Source: Nostoc sp. S13
GTDB lineage: Bacteria > Cyanobacteriota > Cyanobacteriia > Cyanobacteriales > Nostocaceae
DNA: 57,446 nucleotides
Direction of reading: 5' to 3'
Assembly: GCF_029379315.1 (NCBI RefSeq)
Contig: NZ_JAQYWQ010000034.1
Span: forward strand, 1-57,446
The translations under genes and the position numbers were made by a program. This document shows positions 45,721-54,560 of this stretch, piece after piece. Numbering within the stretch: the stretch's first letter is position 1; each line of letters opens with the position of its first letter. The notes below the pieces were generated by a model, which saw only the letters and a list, made by a program, of their open reading frames with translations, ran no database searches and was not told the DNA's origin.

Positions 45721-45868
45721 TCAAGCTGCTACACAGCTTACTGTTGTCCCAATGAGATTGTCAGCCGTTTCAAACCCAGAGTTATCTTTGCCGATAATCA
45801 ACACCCTTTGATTGGCGAAGTCTTCTGGCTCTATCGATACATCTGCGTAATTCTCTGCCAGCTCGATT
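45721..45868 (-). pseudogene. Flavin monooxygenase (FMO-like) fragment
   Basis: Forty-eight minus-strand codons read ENYADVSIEPEDFANQRVL, then IIGKDNSGFETADNLIGTT, and end at a stop. This is the NADPH-binding GxGxSxxE-type segment of FMO-like oxidoreductases with the first glycine region altered (GKDNSG). No start or flanking domains remain. It lies just downstream of the porin stop. Confidence 0.55.
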
Positions 45869-45873
45869 CAAAT

Positions 45874-47781
45874 TTAAAATGTAAAGGTAGTTCGCAGCAA
45901 TCCAATCCAAATACTATCATTTGCTGCATTATGCTCAGGATTGGTAATCATCAAAAATCCAGGAGTGATAAAGATTTTGTCAGTAACTAGGTAACGATAA
46001 GATACCTCAAAATGTAAAGAAGTATCTCGATCTAAGCGAGAAGAAACATCATTACTTGTAACTTTGGGGGGCATACCAAAAACAAAATTTAACTGACTGC
46101 CTAATTTGCCTATATCCGGCAAAGCCGCAGTAACTGCCCAACTCCAGATGTCTGCATTTGCTCCAACTGAACCATCTAAATTCTTAACACGCAAAGAAGA
46201 CTCAGCATTAGCGTTAAAGTAGCTAACCCAACCTCCGAAAATCAATTTATCGCTCAACTTATAAGTAAATTGTAAGCCATAAGCGTTCGAGGAAGTCGCC
46301 GTACTTCCACCAAAAGGCAATTGAGCAAATCTGCTACCTTTACTCCCTGTTATATTAACAGTTGCGCCCGGTTCTGGAGCGTAGTAGTGACCGTAAGTAA
46401 AAGCAATCCCTAACTTATCAGATGCAGTATATGTTACCTGAGCTAAAGCAGTATATTGACCACCAAACAGTCCCTGGGAAGGATTGCCACCAGAAGTGGT
46501 TAAATAACTGATACCAGCGGCAAATTGGTCGGTAAAGTTATAGTAAGCTACTGCACCCGTGCCAAAAGCAAATGAAAAGATCGGACTTTCAGCGCCAAAA
46601 AGGGAAATTGAAGAAACAGGATTCAGCGCTGGAAAAATGCGAGTCGGAAAGTCTGCAATAGGAGCGATCGCTACTTTACCACGTTTGCCTATGGGAAACT
46701 CATAAAATAGCGAACTTAGCCTAATATCGTTGTTAGTGTTAGTAGCGGCAATCAACCGAGTCATATCTGTTCCAGTAACACTATTGCCGAAATTGCTAAC
46801 ATTTCCTGCTTGAATGCTAGCACGCAATTTGTCTCGACCTGTAAAACTGGTGTCGAAGTTGAGATTTACCCGCGCTGACAGGGTAGGATTTTCATCCAAG
46901 TGTTCCCTTAAGTTGTTTCCAGAAGCAACAGCTTTTTTATTCCCAAAAGCACTAATTACATTAAAATTTACTGTAGCCCTAAGAATTGTAGTAGTGCTAA
47001 ATTGACGGCTTTGAACAACGGCTAATCGTTCTTCTAAGTTGTCTATTTTAGTAGTGATAGTATTGAGTTCTGTAGCAAATTCTGCTTGGAGTCTTTGTAA
47101 AACTGCCAAATCTTCTTGGCTAGAAAGTTTGTTGTTCAAACTATAAACTATACGTCCAATTTTTATCAAGCAAGTATTAAAGGCAGCAGCATATTCGTAA
47201 CGATTTATAGCACGATTACCCTCAAAAGTATTTTTGCCAGAACCAGCAATGCAACGATACTTTTCTACCAAACTTCGCAGCGCTTCATAAGCCCAATCTC
47301 CAGGAGTAACATCTCGCAAATCTTCCACACTGGTAACTTCGTCTCCTATATCTGGTGGTTGACTATATAGTTTAGGGGGCTGTAATTGGTTAGCAGGAAT
47401 TTCTGGAATTTGAGGTTCTTCTTTGGTTACTGAGGGAAACCGATTACCAGAGGATACTTGGTTTTCGCTTGTGATGGGAACTATACTTGAATTACTCAAG
47501 GATTCTTCGCCAAAATCATTTGAGTTAAAAGTTGTTACAGATAATGGACTTCTAAATTCATTTGTGGCAGTAATCTCGTCAATTGATGTTATTTCAACAG
47601 AAGCACCTGTCAATCCCTGAAGTAAAGTTGCCTGATTCTTTTCTGGCAAGTTTGCAGTTGTTTGAATTTCGGGTACTGGGGTATTAGCAGGATTTGCTTG
47701 TGCCAAGACCGGAGGTAATATTAACAAGTTAAAACCCAGTATTACTGAGGTTAGCGGTAATGGCACACTCAATTTGCTCAT
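45874..47781 (-). CDS. Cyanobacterial outer-membrane porin with SLH domain (iron uptake porin type)
   Basis: A 635-residue precursor. The N-terminal signal peptide (LTSVILGFNLLILPPVLAQA) is followed by a low-complexity linker to about residue 150. A single SLH domain follows (DVTPGDWAYEALRSL, then FEGNRAINRYEYAAAFNTC), then a short coiled coil (FATELNTITTKIDNLEERLAV) and a C-terminal OprB-like beta barrel from about 260 that ends in aromatic LLRTTFTF. SLH porins of this kind are the main outer-membrane channels of cyanobacteria and bind peptidoglycan-linked polymer through SLH. It is the last gene of a minus-strand run with two PstS-type proteins, consistent with uptake of inorganic ions. The 46-bp gap upstream suggests co-transcription with pstS. 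Confidence 0.88.
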   Translation of the reverse strand: MSKLSVPLPLTSVILGFNLLILPPVLAQANPANTPVPEIQTTANLPEKNQATLLQGLTGASVEITSIDEITATNEFRSPLSVTTFNSNDFGEESLSNSSIVPITSENQVSSGNRFPSVTKEEPQIPEIPANQLQPPKLYSQPPDIGDEVTSVEDLRDVTPGDWAYEALRSLVEKYRCIAGSGKNTFEGNRAINRYEYAAAFNTCLIKIGRIVYSLNNKLSSQEDLAVLQRLQAEFATELNTITTKIDNLEERLAVVQSRQFSTTTILRATVNFNVISAFGNKKAVASGNNLREHLDENPTLSARVNLNFDTSFTGRDKLRASIQAGNVSNFGNSVTGTDMTRLIAATNTNNDIRLSSLFYEFPIGKRGKVAIAPIADFPTRIFPALNPVSSISLFGAESPIFSFAFGTGAVAYYNFTDQFAAGISYLTTSGGNPSQGLFGGQYTALAQVTYTASDKLGIAFTYGHYYAPEPGATVNITGSKGSRFAQLPFGGSTATSSNAYGLQFTYKLSDKLIFGGWVSYFNANAESSLRVKNLDGSVGANADIWSWAVTAALPDIGKLGSQLNFVFGMPPKVTSNDVSSRLDRDTSLHFEVSYRYLVTDKIFITPGFLMITNPEHNAANDSIWIGLLRTTFTF

Positions 47782-47827
47782 AATTCCTGCTTCTTTTCAC
47801 ATAAATAATAAATAATAAGCCTCTTGA

Positions 47828-48844
47828 TTAAGGACGAACTCTCAATTCATTATTGGTAGTTTCAATCACTTTATTCGCTACATCTTCTGGAATTCTCGTA
47901 TACTCTAACTGCTGATTAAATTCTTGCCCCTTCGTCAAAACCCATCTCAACAAATTCTTAGTTGCCTGAACAAGAGTTTCATCAGGATATTTTTGAGAAA
48001 AGAGTAGCCAACTTAAACTAACCAAGGGATAGCCATCCTCTGGATCATTGATATCTTCAGTAGTAAAATCATCGTTAAACTTGATATTAGCTAAGGCTTT
48101 TTTCGTCTCTGCCAAAGTAGGTTCGACGTAACGACCAGCCCGATTTTCAATCCTCGCTGTTTGCAGATTGTTCTGACGCGCAAAGCTTGTTTGGACATAG
48201 CCGATCGCACCATCAATTCTTCGCACTTCTCCAACTACTCTACTATCTTCAGTCACACCAGCGAAGACCTGAAATCCCCAATTAGGTTCTCTGCTAGCTT
48301 CTATCTTGCCATTAGTAATTTTTTGCAAATATCTAGTCAGGGTCAAGGTAGTACCGCTACCGTCGGAGCGAACTACAACTTGAATTTTTTTGCTAGGAAA
48401 GCGGGGGTCAACCTGATTCCAATTAGCAATTTGACCTGTAAATATTTTTGCTAGTATCTCACGAGATAGCTTCACATCGGTGCTTATATCTTCAAGATTG
48501 TAAACAATGGCTATTGCCCCTCCCCCTGTTGGTATCATCAGTAACCCGTCTTTCATCTGATTTTTCTCGGTTGGGGTAGGAATCAAAGTCGTAGCTCCGA
48601 AATCCACAGATTTATTCGTGAACAGCCGAATGCCACCACCACTGCCAATTGCGGTGTATTTAAACTTAGCACCTGTTTGCCGTTGGTATTCTACACTATA
48701 ACGCTGATAAAGAGGTTCGGAAAAAGAATCACCAGTACCCCTAAGTAATTGGGCAGAAGCAGCATTAGTGCTACAATAAATTGTTATTATAGTTAATGTG
48801 GTAGTTAAAATTTTCTGCCAGTTCCCAAGTGTAAAAGTCTTCAT
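47828..48844 (-). CDS. pstS: PstS-family phosphate-binding protein
   Basis: A 338-residue periplasmic protein with a Sec signal (ILTTTLTIITIYCSTNAASAQ). Mature landmarks of PstS are LLRGTGDSFSEPLYQRY, YTAIGSGGGIRLF, VDFGATTLIPT, IFTGQIANWNQVDP and the phosphate-contacting VVRSDGSGTTLTLTRY. It should bind phosphate in the periplasm for a PstCAB importer. pstC, pstA and pstB are not in the window, so it may instead act as a sensor or a spare high-affinity binder. Its neighbours are the porin downstream and a second PstS-like lipoprotein upstream. The leader peptide is strikingly like that of the next upstream small secreted protein. Confidence 0.8.
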   Translation of the reverse strand: MKTFTLGNWQKILTTTLTIITIYCSTNAASAQLLRGTGDSFSEPLYQRYSVEYQRQTGAKFKYTAIGSGGGIRLFTNKSVDFGATTLIPTPTEKNQMKDGLLMIPTGGGAIAIVYNLEDISTDVKLSREILAKIFTGQIANWNQVDPRFPSKKIQVVVRSDGSGTTLTLTRYLQKITNGKIEASREPNWGFQVFAGVTEDSRVVGEVRRIDGAIGYVQTSFARQNNLQTARIENRAGRYVEPTLAETKKALANIKFNDDFTTEDINDPEDGYPLVSLSWLLFSQKYPDETLVQATKNLLRWVLTKGQEFNQQLEYTRIPEDVANKVIETTNNELRVRP

Positions 48845-48989
48845 GAGTATTTTATTAAATAAAGTTTGATAGCAATTAGAAATCTACCTATAGTAAGCCA
48901 AACACTTGATTTTTGATTAGTCCTTGTCTTGCCGAGTTTGTTTGTGCAGCCGCACACTTCTATTCTGAAAGCCAGGTGCTTTTGATTTA

Positions 48990-49562
48990 CTAATACCGAA
49001 CTTTTTTGGGGTAAATGATGACTTTATTACCATCAGCAGCAATTTCTAACCAAAAATCCTGAATGACAAATTGATAGAACAATTCGCCAAGACGGGTACT
49101 CCGCCAAGTGCTGATAAGTTGGTCATTTGGTGCCCATCGTTTGAAACCTTTTAGAGCAATTTCAGGAACTCCACTAAGCTCTATTTGCTCGTCAACTTGA
49201 ATCAGAGTACCAATGGGAGTAACTTGTACTTCAACTTCAAAGCCTTGTTGGTTTTTACCTCTGAGTATGTATATTAACGAACCATCTGACTTCAATTCAA
49301 TTCGGGCTTGGTTAAATTCAGCATTGGTCGCTGTTTTTCCTGAAGACATTGCTGGAAGTGCTACTTCTTCCAGGGGTATTTTTCGTACTATTCCCCCTAG
49401 ATTTTGGGCTATTAATAAACTTTGACTGTTAGAGAGAGATTGAGCCTGAGCATCACCCAAATAAACAGAACAGGCTAACATAGCCATCCCTGTAGTTGTT
49501 AAAATTTTCCGCCAAGTAGTTGTGTAGAAAATCATCATTTTTTTATTTTTTTTATTGTTCAT
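48990..49562 (-). CDS. Small secreted protein of unknown function
   Basis: A 190-residue protein with a signal peptide whose hydrophobic part (KILTTTGMAMLACSVYLG, cut after DAQAQ) resembles that of the neighbouring PstS. The mature part is strand-rich (ARIELKSDGSLIYILRGK, VEVQVTPIGTLIQVDEQ) with no named domain that I recognise. Its ATG overlaps the stop (TAATG) of a decayed upstream frame, as in a coupled operon. Location between two phosphate-type binding proteins suggests a periplasmic accessory role, which is inference only. Confidence 0.6.
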   Translation of the reverse strand: MNNKKNKKMMIFYTTTWRKILTTTGMAMLACSVYLGDAQAQSLSNSQSLLIAQNLGGIVRKIPLEEVALPAMSSGKTATNAEFNQARIELKSDGSLIYILRGKNQQGFEVEVQVTPIGTLIQVDEQIELSGVPEIALKGFKRWAPNDQLISTWRSTRLGELFYQFVIQDFWLEIAADGNKVIIYPKKVRY

Positions 49563-49801
49563 TATTTTTTAAAGGGCAAAATTTTCCAGCGAATCAGTCC
49601 CTTCTTTCCAGTGTCAACTCAACCAAGTAACCTCTGTCTCATTTTCGTGTAGAACTCAAAACTCCAGAGATGATTGTTTTCTGCTTGTAGAATTTCTATT
49701 CTTTCCAGCAATCTCGAATAGTTGACTTGGATGTTCTCAGCTTAGTCGCAATAAATTTGTACTTGCTTGTCAGCCTCGGATAATTTTCTATTTGTGTTCA
49801 C
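49561..49801 (-). pseudogene. Decayed small ORF coupled to the secreted protein
   Basis: From a GTG at 49801 the frame reads NTNRKLSEADKQVQIY, a stop, then NYSRLLERIEILQAENNHLW and EFYTKMRQRLL, a second stop, then KGLIRWKILPFKK and a final TAA that overlaps the next ATG. The preserved TAATG overlap and helical, protein-like segments suggest a small gene that has acquired two in-frame stops. Confidence 0.4.
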
Positions 49802-49830
49802 GATTTAAATGTCACTACTTGACCAATCCA

Positions 49831-50934
49831 CTATTTTTTCTGACTTGCTTTCTTCAAGAACTCTTGATTACCCTTCACTTGCAAAAACTTAGTTTTTGAC
49901 TCATCCAATACGGTTGGTTTGACTGGAAAGTAACCCAAACTAGAAATTTCTTCGTTGACATTGGTTAAGTAATAGTTAACAAATCCTTTGACTTCCGGTC
50001 GTTGCTGAATCGCTTTCCCATCTGCATAAATATATAACGGACGGGTTAGAGGATATGTTGGCTGGTCAGGCGCTACTCCATCAATGGCGATCGCCTTCAG
50101 CTTATCTTGGTTTTCTTTATATGAGCTATACCCTAAAAAGCCAACCATATAGGGATTGATTAAAGCTTCTGAGTGCAACTGCTCTACAAAGTCGTAAAAT
50201 ATTGTATTGGGGGCATTAATCAGTTGGTTGGCGTTTCCCTTGAGGATAGTTTGCACAACTAGGTCAACTGAGGCTCCAGTACCAACCCCGGCTGGGATAA
50301 TGCGTTTAATCACCTCTGAAGGCCAAGTAGGATTCACATCTGACCACTTTTCGACGGTGAATATCTTTGCCAGTTCGTCGCGTGTCAGATTGTTGGGAAG
50401 GAAATTATTCTGAGAACTAACTACAATGGTGACTGCATCGCCAGCAACTTGAAAGCCTATCGGCTCAACACCTGATTTAGCACATGCTGCTGACTCAAGG
50501 TTTGCGATCGGGCGATCCGCATTCACAATATCTAGCTTTTTTTCCTCGCAAAATAGTTTAAAGCCAACCTGGGTGTCAATACCAGCTAAATTAATTTTGT
50601 TAGGGTAGCCGTCTTGGATAAAACGTTCAGCAATAGCCTGACTAAGCGGTAAAACTACTTGGCTTCCCGATATCGATAGTGTTCCTTCCAGTTCTAAGGG
50701 TTTTACCTCTGGCAGCACAATGCCCTGTTTTGCTTTATCTTGGATTGAGGGTGGTTTAACCGATTTCTGCTCGACCCGCTGAATACCCAAGCTTTGATTT
50801 GATGCCTTGTCTGCACTGACTTGGTTAACTTGATTGACAATCTTCGCTTTAGAGATTGTTTGACTTTCCGCGCAGGCTGTCAACAGGAAAATCACGTAAA
50901 TTAAACTATATTTCCAGTAATTTTGTGATTCCAT
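49831..50934 (-). CDS. PstS-like substrate-binding lipoprotein
   Basis: A 367-residue lipoprotein with lipobox LTAC (Cys near residue 21) and a long polar tether to about residue 80. The binding domain begins GTLSISGSQVVLPLSQAIAE and has the PstS-like landmarks LDIVNADRPI, FTVEKWSDVNPTWP and the anion-site segment PAGVGTGASVDL. It is more distant from classical PstS than the neighbour at 47828, so the ligand may be phosphate or another oxyanion. Its start lies two bases after the stop of the MscS-type channel gene, so the two are almost certainly translated from one message. Confidence 0.75.
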   Translation of the reverse strand: MESQNYWKYSLIYVIFLLTACAESQTISKAKIVNQVNQVSADKASNQSLGIQRVEQKSVKPPSIQDKAKQGIVLPEVKPLELEGTLSISGSQVVLPLSQAIAERFIQDGYPNKINLAGIDTQVGFKLFCEEKKLDIVNADRPIANLESAACAKSGVEPIGFQVAGDAVTIVVSSQNNFLPNNLTRDELAKIFTVEKWSDVNPTWPSEVIKRIIPAGVGTGASVDLVVQTILKGNANQLINAPNTIFYDFVEQLHSEALINPYMVGFLGYSSYKENQDKLKAIAIDGVAPDQPTYPLTRPLYIYADGKAIQQRPEVKGFVNYYLTNVNEEISSLGYFPVKPTVLDESKTKFLQVKGNQEFLKKASQKK

Positions 50935-50936
50935 CT

Positions 50937-52430
50937 TTATCCTTCTACTGATGCCCGCCGACCATTCTTACTAATCAATGGACTGACTTCATCTTTAATT
51001 TCTTTGGCGAGTCGAACCATCTTTTTCCGTTCTTCGATATACTGAAGAATTTGTGAGGCAAATTTGGAATTAGATTCGATCGCTTCGATAATATTGTCCC
51101 CTGGAATCACTACAACCTCAACATCCTCATCCGCAACGGCTGTAACTGGACTTACCTCTCCTGCAAAAATAGCCATTTCACCAAATGCCTCGTTAAGTTC
51201 AAGCTGGTCTACTATCTTGCGGCTACCTTGTTCATCTATTATGTAGGCGTGTCCTGTGCCTTTGAACATTATGTAGAGTCCCGCGTCTTTTTTACCTTCC
51301 TGAATAATTAACTCACTCTTGCCATAAGGCTGAAATTTAGCCCGGGTAGCCAGTTTCTCAATTTGATTATCATTAAGGCTAATGAAATAAGGAAGCGATC
51401 GCAAATAAGTTACCAAGTCCTGTTGGCGGTTCTCAAACACTTGAGGAATCCGGCTTGGTACCCCGTGTTTCGCATCGACAGCGTACTGCATTCTAATCGG
51501 ATAGGGCATCGTAAAACCATAACGCTTGGTCAGATAATAAAGTCGGGATTGGAGTTCCGCAACAACGAAGATATCTTCATCAGGGGACACTTTATACCAA
51601 AGCTGGTAGGTGATACTAAAGTCTCCGTAGGAACTAACTATAGCAATAGCTTTAGATTCGATGGTATTTATACCCTCCCCCAAGCTATTTAGTGCTGGAA
51701 TCACCACATTAGGAGAGTCGTCATAAGAAAAACTGGCGGAAATATTTTTCCAGACTGCCCCCTGACCGTAATTGATGATGCTTGCCTTCGATAACACCCC
51801 ATTGGGAACGTTTAATTTCATGAATTGACTTCCTATCGTGACCGACCACCAATTTTGGTCAATTACCCGTCCCTGCTTTCCGTCTATCTGAATCCAATCA
51901 CCCATTTTGAAGGGTTTGGCAAATACCAGCAGTAATCCTGACACCAGGTTGCTGAGGGTATCTTGCAGCGCGAGGGCAATTACCGCCGAGGCGATTCCCA
52001 CACTGCTGCCCAAGCCACTCAAACTTATATTCCAAACTCCATTTAGGATATAGTAGCCAATAAATATTACCACTACAGCCTTAGCTACCTGAAAGAACAG
52101 GTTAGGCACATGGAGTTGCCACTTGATCGTCGGTTGCTTTTTTGTCGTCAACAGCGCATTTATTAAAGAAATTCCCGCCACAATCACCGCGACCAAAGTC
52201 AGTGTTTCTACAAACCGCGCCCAGGAATCTTTGCCAGCGACGCTCAAAAGCTGCCGCATTAACAATAACACTGCTAACGGCGGTAACACATACTCACGCA
52301 CTTGACGCAGGGCAACCGCCAAAGGGTGCTGCTGCCGTTCCAACCTTGATGCTGCTTCACCAAGCAGTATATTCAAGAATGGGAATCCCAGACCCAACAG
52401 TAATATCCATCCCAGAAGTGATTTATCCAT
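50937..52430 (-). CDS. MscS-family channel with C-terminal cyclic-nucleotide-binding-like domain
   Basis: A 497-residue inner-membrane protein. About four membrane helices end in the pore helix (LGSSVGIASAVIALALQDTL), followed by the MscS beta domain (FKMGDWIQIDGKQGRVIDQ) and vestibule region. Residues 350-470 are a cNMP-binding-like fold with FGEMAIFAGEVSPVTAV. Canonical domains have an Arg after the FGE-x-A helix to hold the phosphate. Here that place is EVSPV, so nucleotide binding is doubtful. The family (bCNG/MscS-like) may gate in response to tension or ligand. The PstS-like lipoprotein gene follows after two bases, an uncommon pairing. Confidence 0.85.
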   Translation of the reverse strand: MDKSLLGWILLLGLGFPFLNILLGEAASRLERQQHPLAVALRQVREYVLPPLAVLLLMRQLLSVAGKDSWARFVETLTLVAVIVAGISLINALLTTKKQPTIKWQLHVPNLFFQVAKAVVVIFIGYYILNGVWNISLSGLGSSVGIASAVIALALQDTLSNLVSGLLLVFAKPFKMGDWIQIDGKQGRVIDQNWWSVTIGSQFMKLNVPNGVLSKASIINYGQGAVWKNISASFSYDDSPNVVIPALNSLGEGINTIESKAIAIVSSYGDFSITYQLWYKVSPDEDIFVVAELQSRLYYLTKRYGFTMPYPIRMQYAVDAKHGVPSRIPQVFENRQQDLVTYLRSLPYFISLNDNQIEKLATRAKFQPYGKSELIIQEGKKDAGLYIMFKGTGHAYIIDEQGSRKIVDQLELNEAFGEMAIFAGEVSPVTAVADEDVEVVVIPGDNIIEAIESNSKFASQILQYIEERKKMVRLAKEIKDEVSPLISKNGRRASVEG

Positions 52431-52746
52431 AACTGTTTTTTAACGAATAATCAATAGCGACTTTGTTAAGAATTTTATTGTTTTCATTTGAAATATCTCT
52501 TGTAGAAACAAAAACCGCCTAGCTTAGTAGAATCAACTGTGCTGGCAGTTAAAATTATCCCATGTAAACCTGAATATAGTTAAATCTACTGAAATTCCAC
52601 CAATATTACACTATATTATTGGTTCTAGGGGCTTTTTGGCGGCTAGCTCGGATTTCTTATTTGTGACAAATCCGGGTAGAAGAGGTTTACCTTCGACTAC
52701 GCTTTAGTCGAATCACTTAATCTTGATAAATTGGAGTCATTCGTAG
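52431..52746. other. Gap between iscB and the channel gene, with two hairpins
   Basis: Hairpins lie at 52649-52674 (CGGATTT/AAATCCG) and 52692-52712 (TTCGACTA/TAGTCGAA). As this is downstream of iscB, they may belong to the right end of the ISC element or act as terminators. The promoter of the minus-strand channel gene should lie near 52431-52550. The element end cannot be fixed by eye. Confidence 0.4.
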
Positions 52747-54027
52747 TCAGGCGTAGCTATATCCGTCGTTGCGATGAATCTTGAAAACATCTTTCATTGT
52801 TGAAAATCCAACTCTAAAACCGTTAATAACGACTTCGCACCCTTCTTTTATTGGGGTTTTAACACGACAATTGTATATCCCCGACGGTATATTCTTGCGA
52901 TCCTTGTGCAGCGTGACTTTGACAAAATCTCCTGTAGAAACATGAGTAAACGTTTGTTTGGGTGCGGTGCAAGGAAATCCAAACTTATTAAGTCGGCACA
53001 TCCTTCTACATCCATGACCTGTGGTTTTTACTGTCAGGATTTTTGTTGTCAGTATCTTGAGGTTTTGAATGACTCCCACACACGCAGCATCAATCCAATG
53101 ATTTTTAGGGAGTTGCAATCGAGTCCGGTTAAACTTAGTTAAACCCCCAGAACCAGTAGAAACTGGTAATCCAGTTGATACAAGCACTCTTAATAATGCC
53201 CATCGAGTTGAATTTACGGCAGATGCATCTTTTAATGGTCTTTTAGCTTGGGATAATATCTTTTTTAAAAGTTCGGGCTTTTTAGCTAGGAAGTTTTCGA
53301 CATCTTGTGTTCCCTTCTTGAGGTTACACTTCTCACAAGCTAAACACAAATTAGAGATTCTATTAGTTCCTCCCTTAGCTTTCGGCTTAATATGCTCAAC
53401 TTGTAAAGGAATGTTTTCAGCAGAGCAATAAGTACATCTCCTATCCCATTTATTGAGTAAGTACTCGCGCACTTCATATCCCGTTAATTCACCTTGTTGA
53501 TATTCGATGCCCGATATTTCTGGGTTTTCTAGTTGCTGTAAATCAAACCGGACTAACTCTTGAACAATGTTAGCTATTGGGGCAAATTTACACAATCTTT
53601 TTACCCAAGTGTTGATAGTTAAAACACGATGCTTCAAAGACGGGGCTAACCAGCCAGCAGAATGTTTACGGTTCAGAAACCGAGCTTGACGATAACGGGT
53701 GTGTCGAGCGCGTCTCCCTCTTCTTACAGAAGATCGAGTTTCTAGACTATCTTTAATCGCCAAGCCTCTATGCTGTAATTCCATTCCCCACACTACTTCG
53801 TTTCGATTATTTACTAGCGCGATTCCAGTGAATTTAGAACCTGGATCTATTTTCAAGGTAATGGGATAAGTAATGATATTCTCTACTACCCGATTCATGA
53901 TTAAAACGAATGGGTAGCGACGAAAAACAGCAGCTTTATTTGCTTCTAAAAGTTTTCTCGCATGAGAAGGATGAATCGGATTCATCGGTGTTTTGTTGGA
54001 ATCAATCAAAAAAATGTAATTTGACAT
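52747..54027 (-). CDS. iscB: IscB RNA-guided nuclease
   Basis: A 426-residue protein with the full IscB layout. An N-terminal PLMP domain (VFLIDS-like start, TPMNPIHPSHARKLL) is followed by RuvC-I with Asp61 in LKIDPGSKFTG, an arginine-rich bridge helix (RRGRRARHTRYRQARF), RuvC-II with Glu157 in IVQELVRFDL, an HNH domain with Cys198/Cys201, His212 (VEHIKPKAKGG) and Cys231/Cys234, RuvC-III with His310 and Asp313 (NHWIDAACVG), and a C-terminal target-motif-recognition domain. IscB is the compact ancestor of Cas9, guided by an omega RNA. All catalytic residues are present, so it looks functional. No TnpA partner is nearby; mobilisation in trans is likely. Confidence 0.92.
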   Translation of the reverse strand: MSNYIFLIDSNKTPMNPIHPSHARKLLEANKAAVFRRYPFVLIMNRVVENIITYPITLKIDPGSKFTGIALVNNRNEVVWGMELQHRGLAIKDSLETRSSVRRGRRARHTRYRQARFLNRKHSAGWLAPSLKHRVLTINTWVKRLCKFAPIANIVQELVRFDLQQLENPEISGIEYQQGELTGYEVREYLLNKWDRRCTYCSAENIPLQVEHIKPKAKGGTNRISNLCLACEKCNLKKGTQDVENFLAKKPELLKKILSQAKRPLKDASAVNSTRWALLRVLVSTGLPVSTGSGGLTKFNRTRLQLPKNHWIDAACVGVIQNLKILTTKILTVKTTGHGCRRMCRLNKFGFPCTAPKQTFTHVSTGDFVKVTLHKDRKNIPSGIYNCRVKTPIKEGCEVVINGFRVGFSTMKDVFKIHRNDGYSYA

Positions 54028-54365
54028 TTGTTGGTTTAGTCGGTTTGACTAGCTCTTATTTCTAAGTAAAGTTTGCTTCAACCTTGTTATCTAAACTTTT
54101 GAGCTAAAAGCACTATCCTTGCGGATTGTTTAACTAGTAGCGACAGAGCGGGGGACTAGCGAATCCCAAGGTGTCATGATTTAAATAACGTTTACCCAAG
54201 CTTGGGAGCAACGCGATTTTGTGAGGTGCTAAAAATTAGGGGTATAAATCACCTGTTTGATAGTGCGATCGCAGTGAAACATCTGTTTTTATTGAGAATC
54301 TAGCTATATAAATGAGAATAAAACCCCGATCTCACTTTTTCGCGTTGCTCCCCCCAAGCTTTGGG
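54028..54365 (-). ncRNA. Candidate omega RNA for IscB
   Basis: Omega RNAs of IscB are encoded directly upstream of the nuclease, and this gap is non-coding and structured. Inverted arms at 54195-54215 and 54341-54365 (CAAGCTTGGGAGCAACGCG and its near complement) could form a long closing stem around about 125 nt, with smaller pairings inside. Exact ends and guide are not determined. By family rule the guide would lie at the upstream end, near the junction with the phoD remnant. Confidence 0.4.
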
Positions 54366-54383
54366 TGGTTTGGTTCACATAGA

Positions 54384-54503
54384 CTACGGATTACTCCGAT
54401 TGCCTATGCTCTCGGTAGGTGTAGTGACTCGCGTCCAAATCATAACCCGATCTTCAAGTGGATCTCCGCTGGCAACACCATGTACAAAAAGGTTATCTGT
54501 CAT
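54384..54503 (-). pseudogene. 5' remnant of a phoD-like alkaline phosphatase gene
   Basis: From ATG 54503 the minus strand reads [19 protein letters not shown], the N-terminal signature of PhoD-type phosphodiesterase/alkaline phosphatases. It then diverges and stops at 54384 after 40 codons. The ISC element containing iscB begins close to this break, so insertion most likely truncated phoD. The rest of phoD is not seen on the other side. Confidence 0.65.
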
Positions 54504-54560
54504 CTTGTCCTCACATCTCTTCGTGCTTTCTTTGAGCAATTTATCGCTTACTACAAGCTT

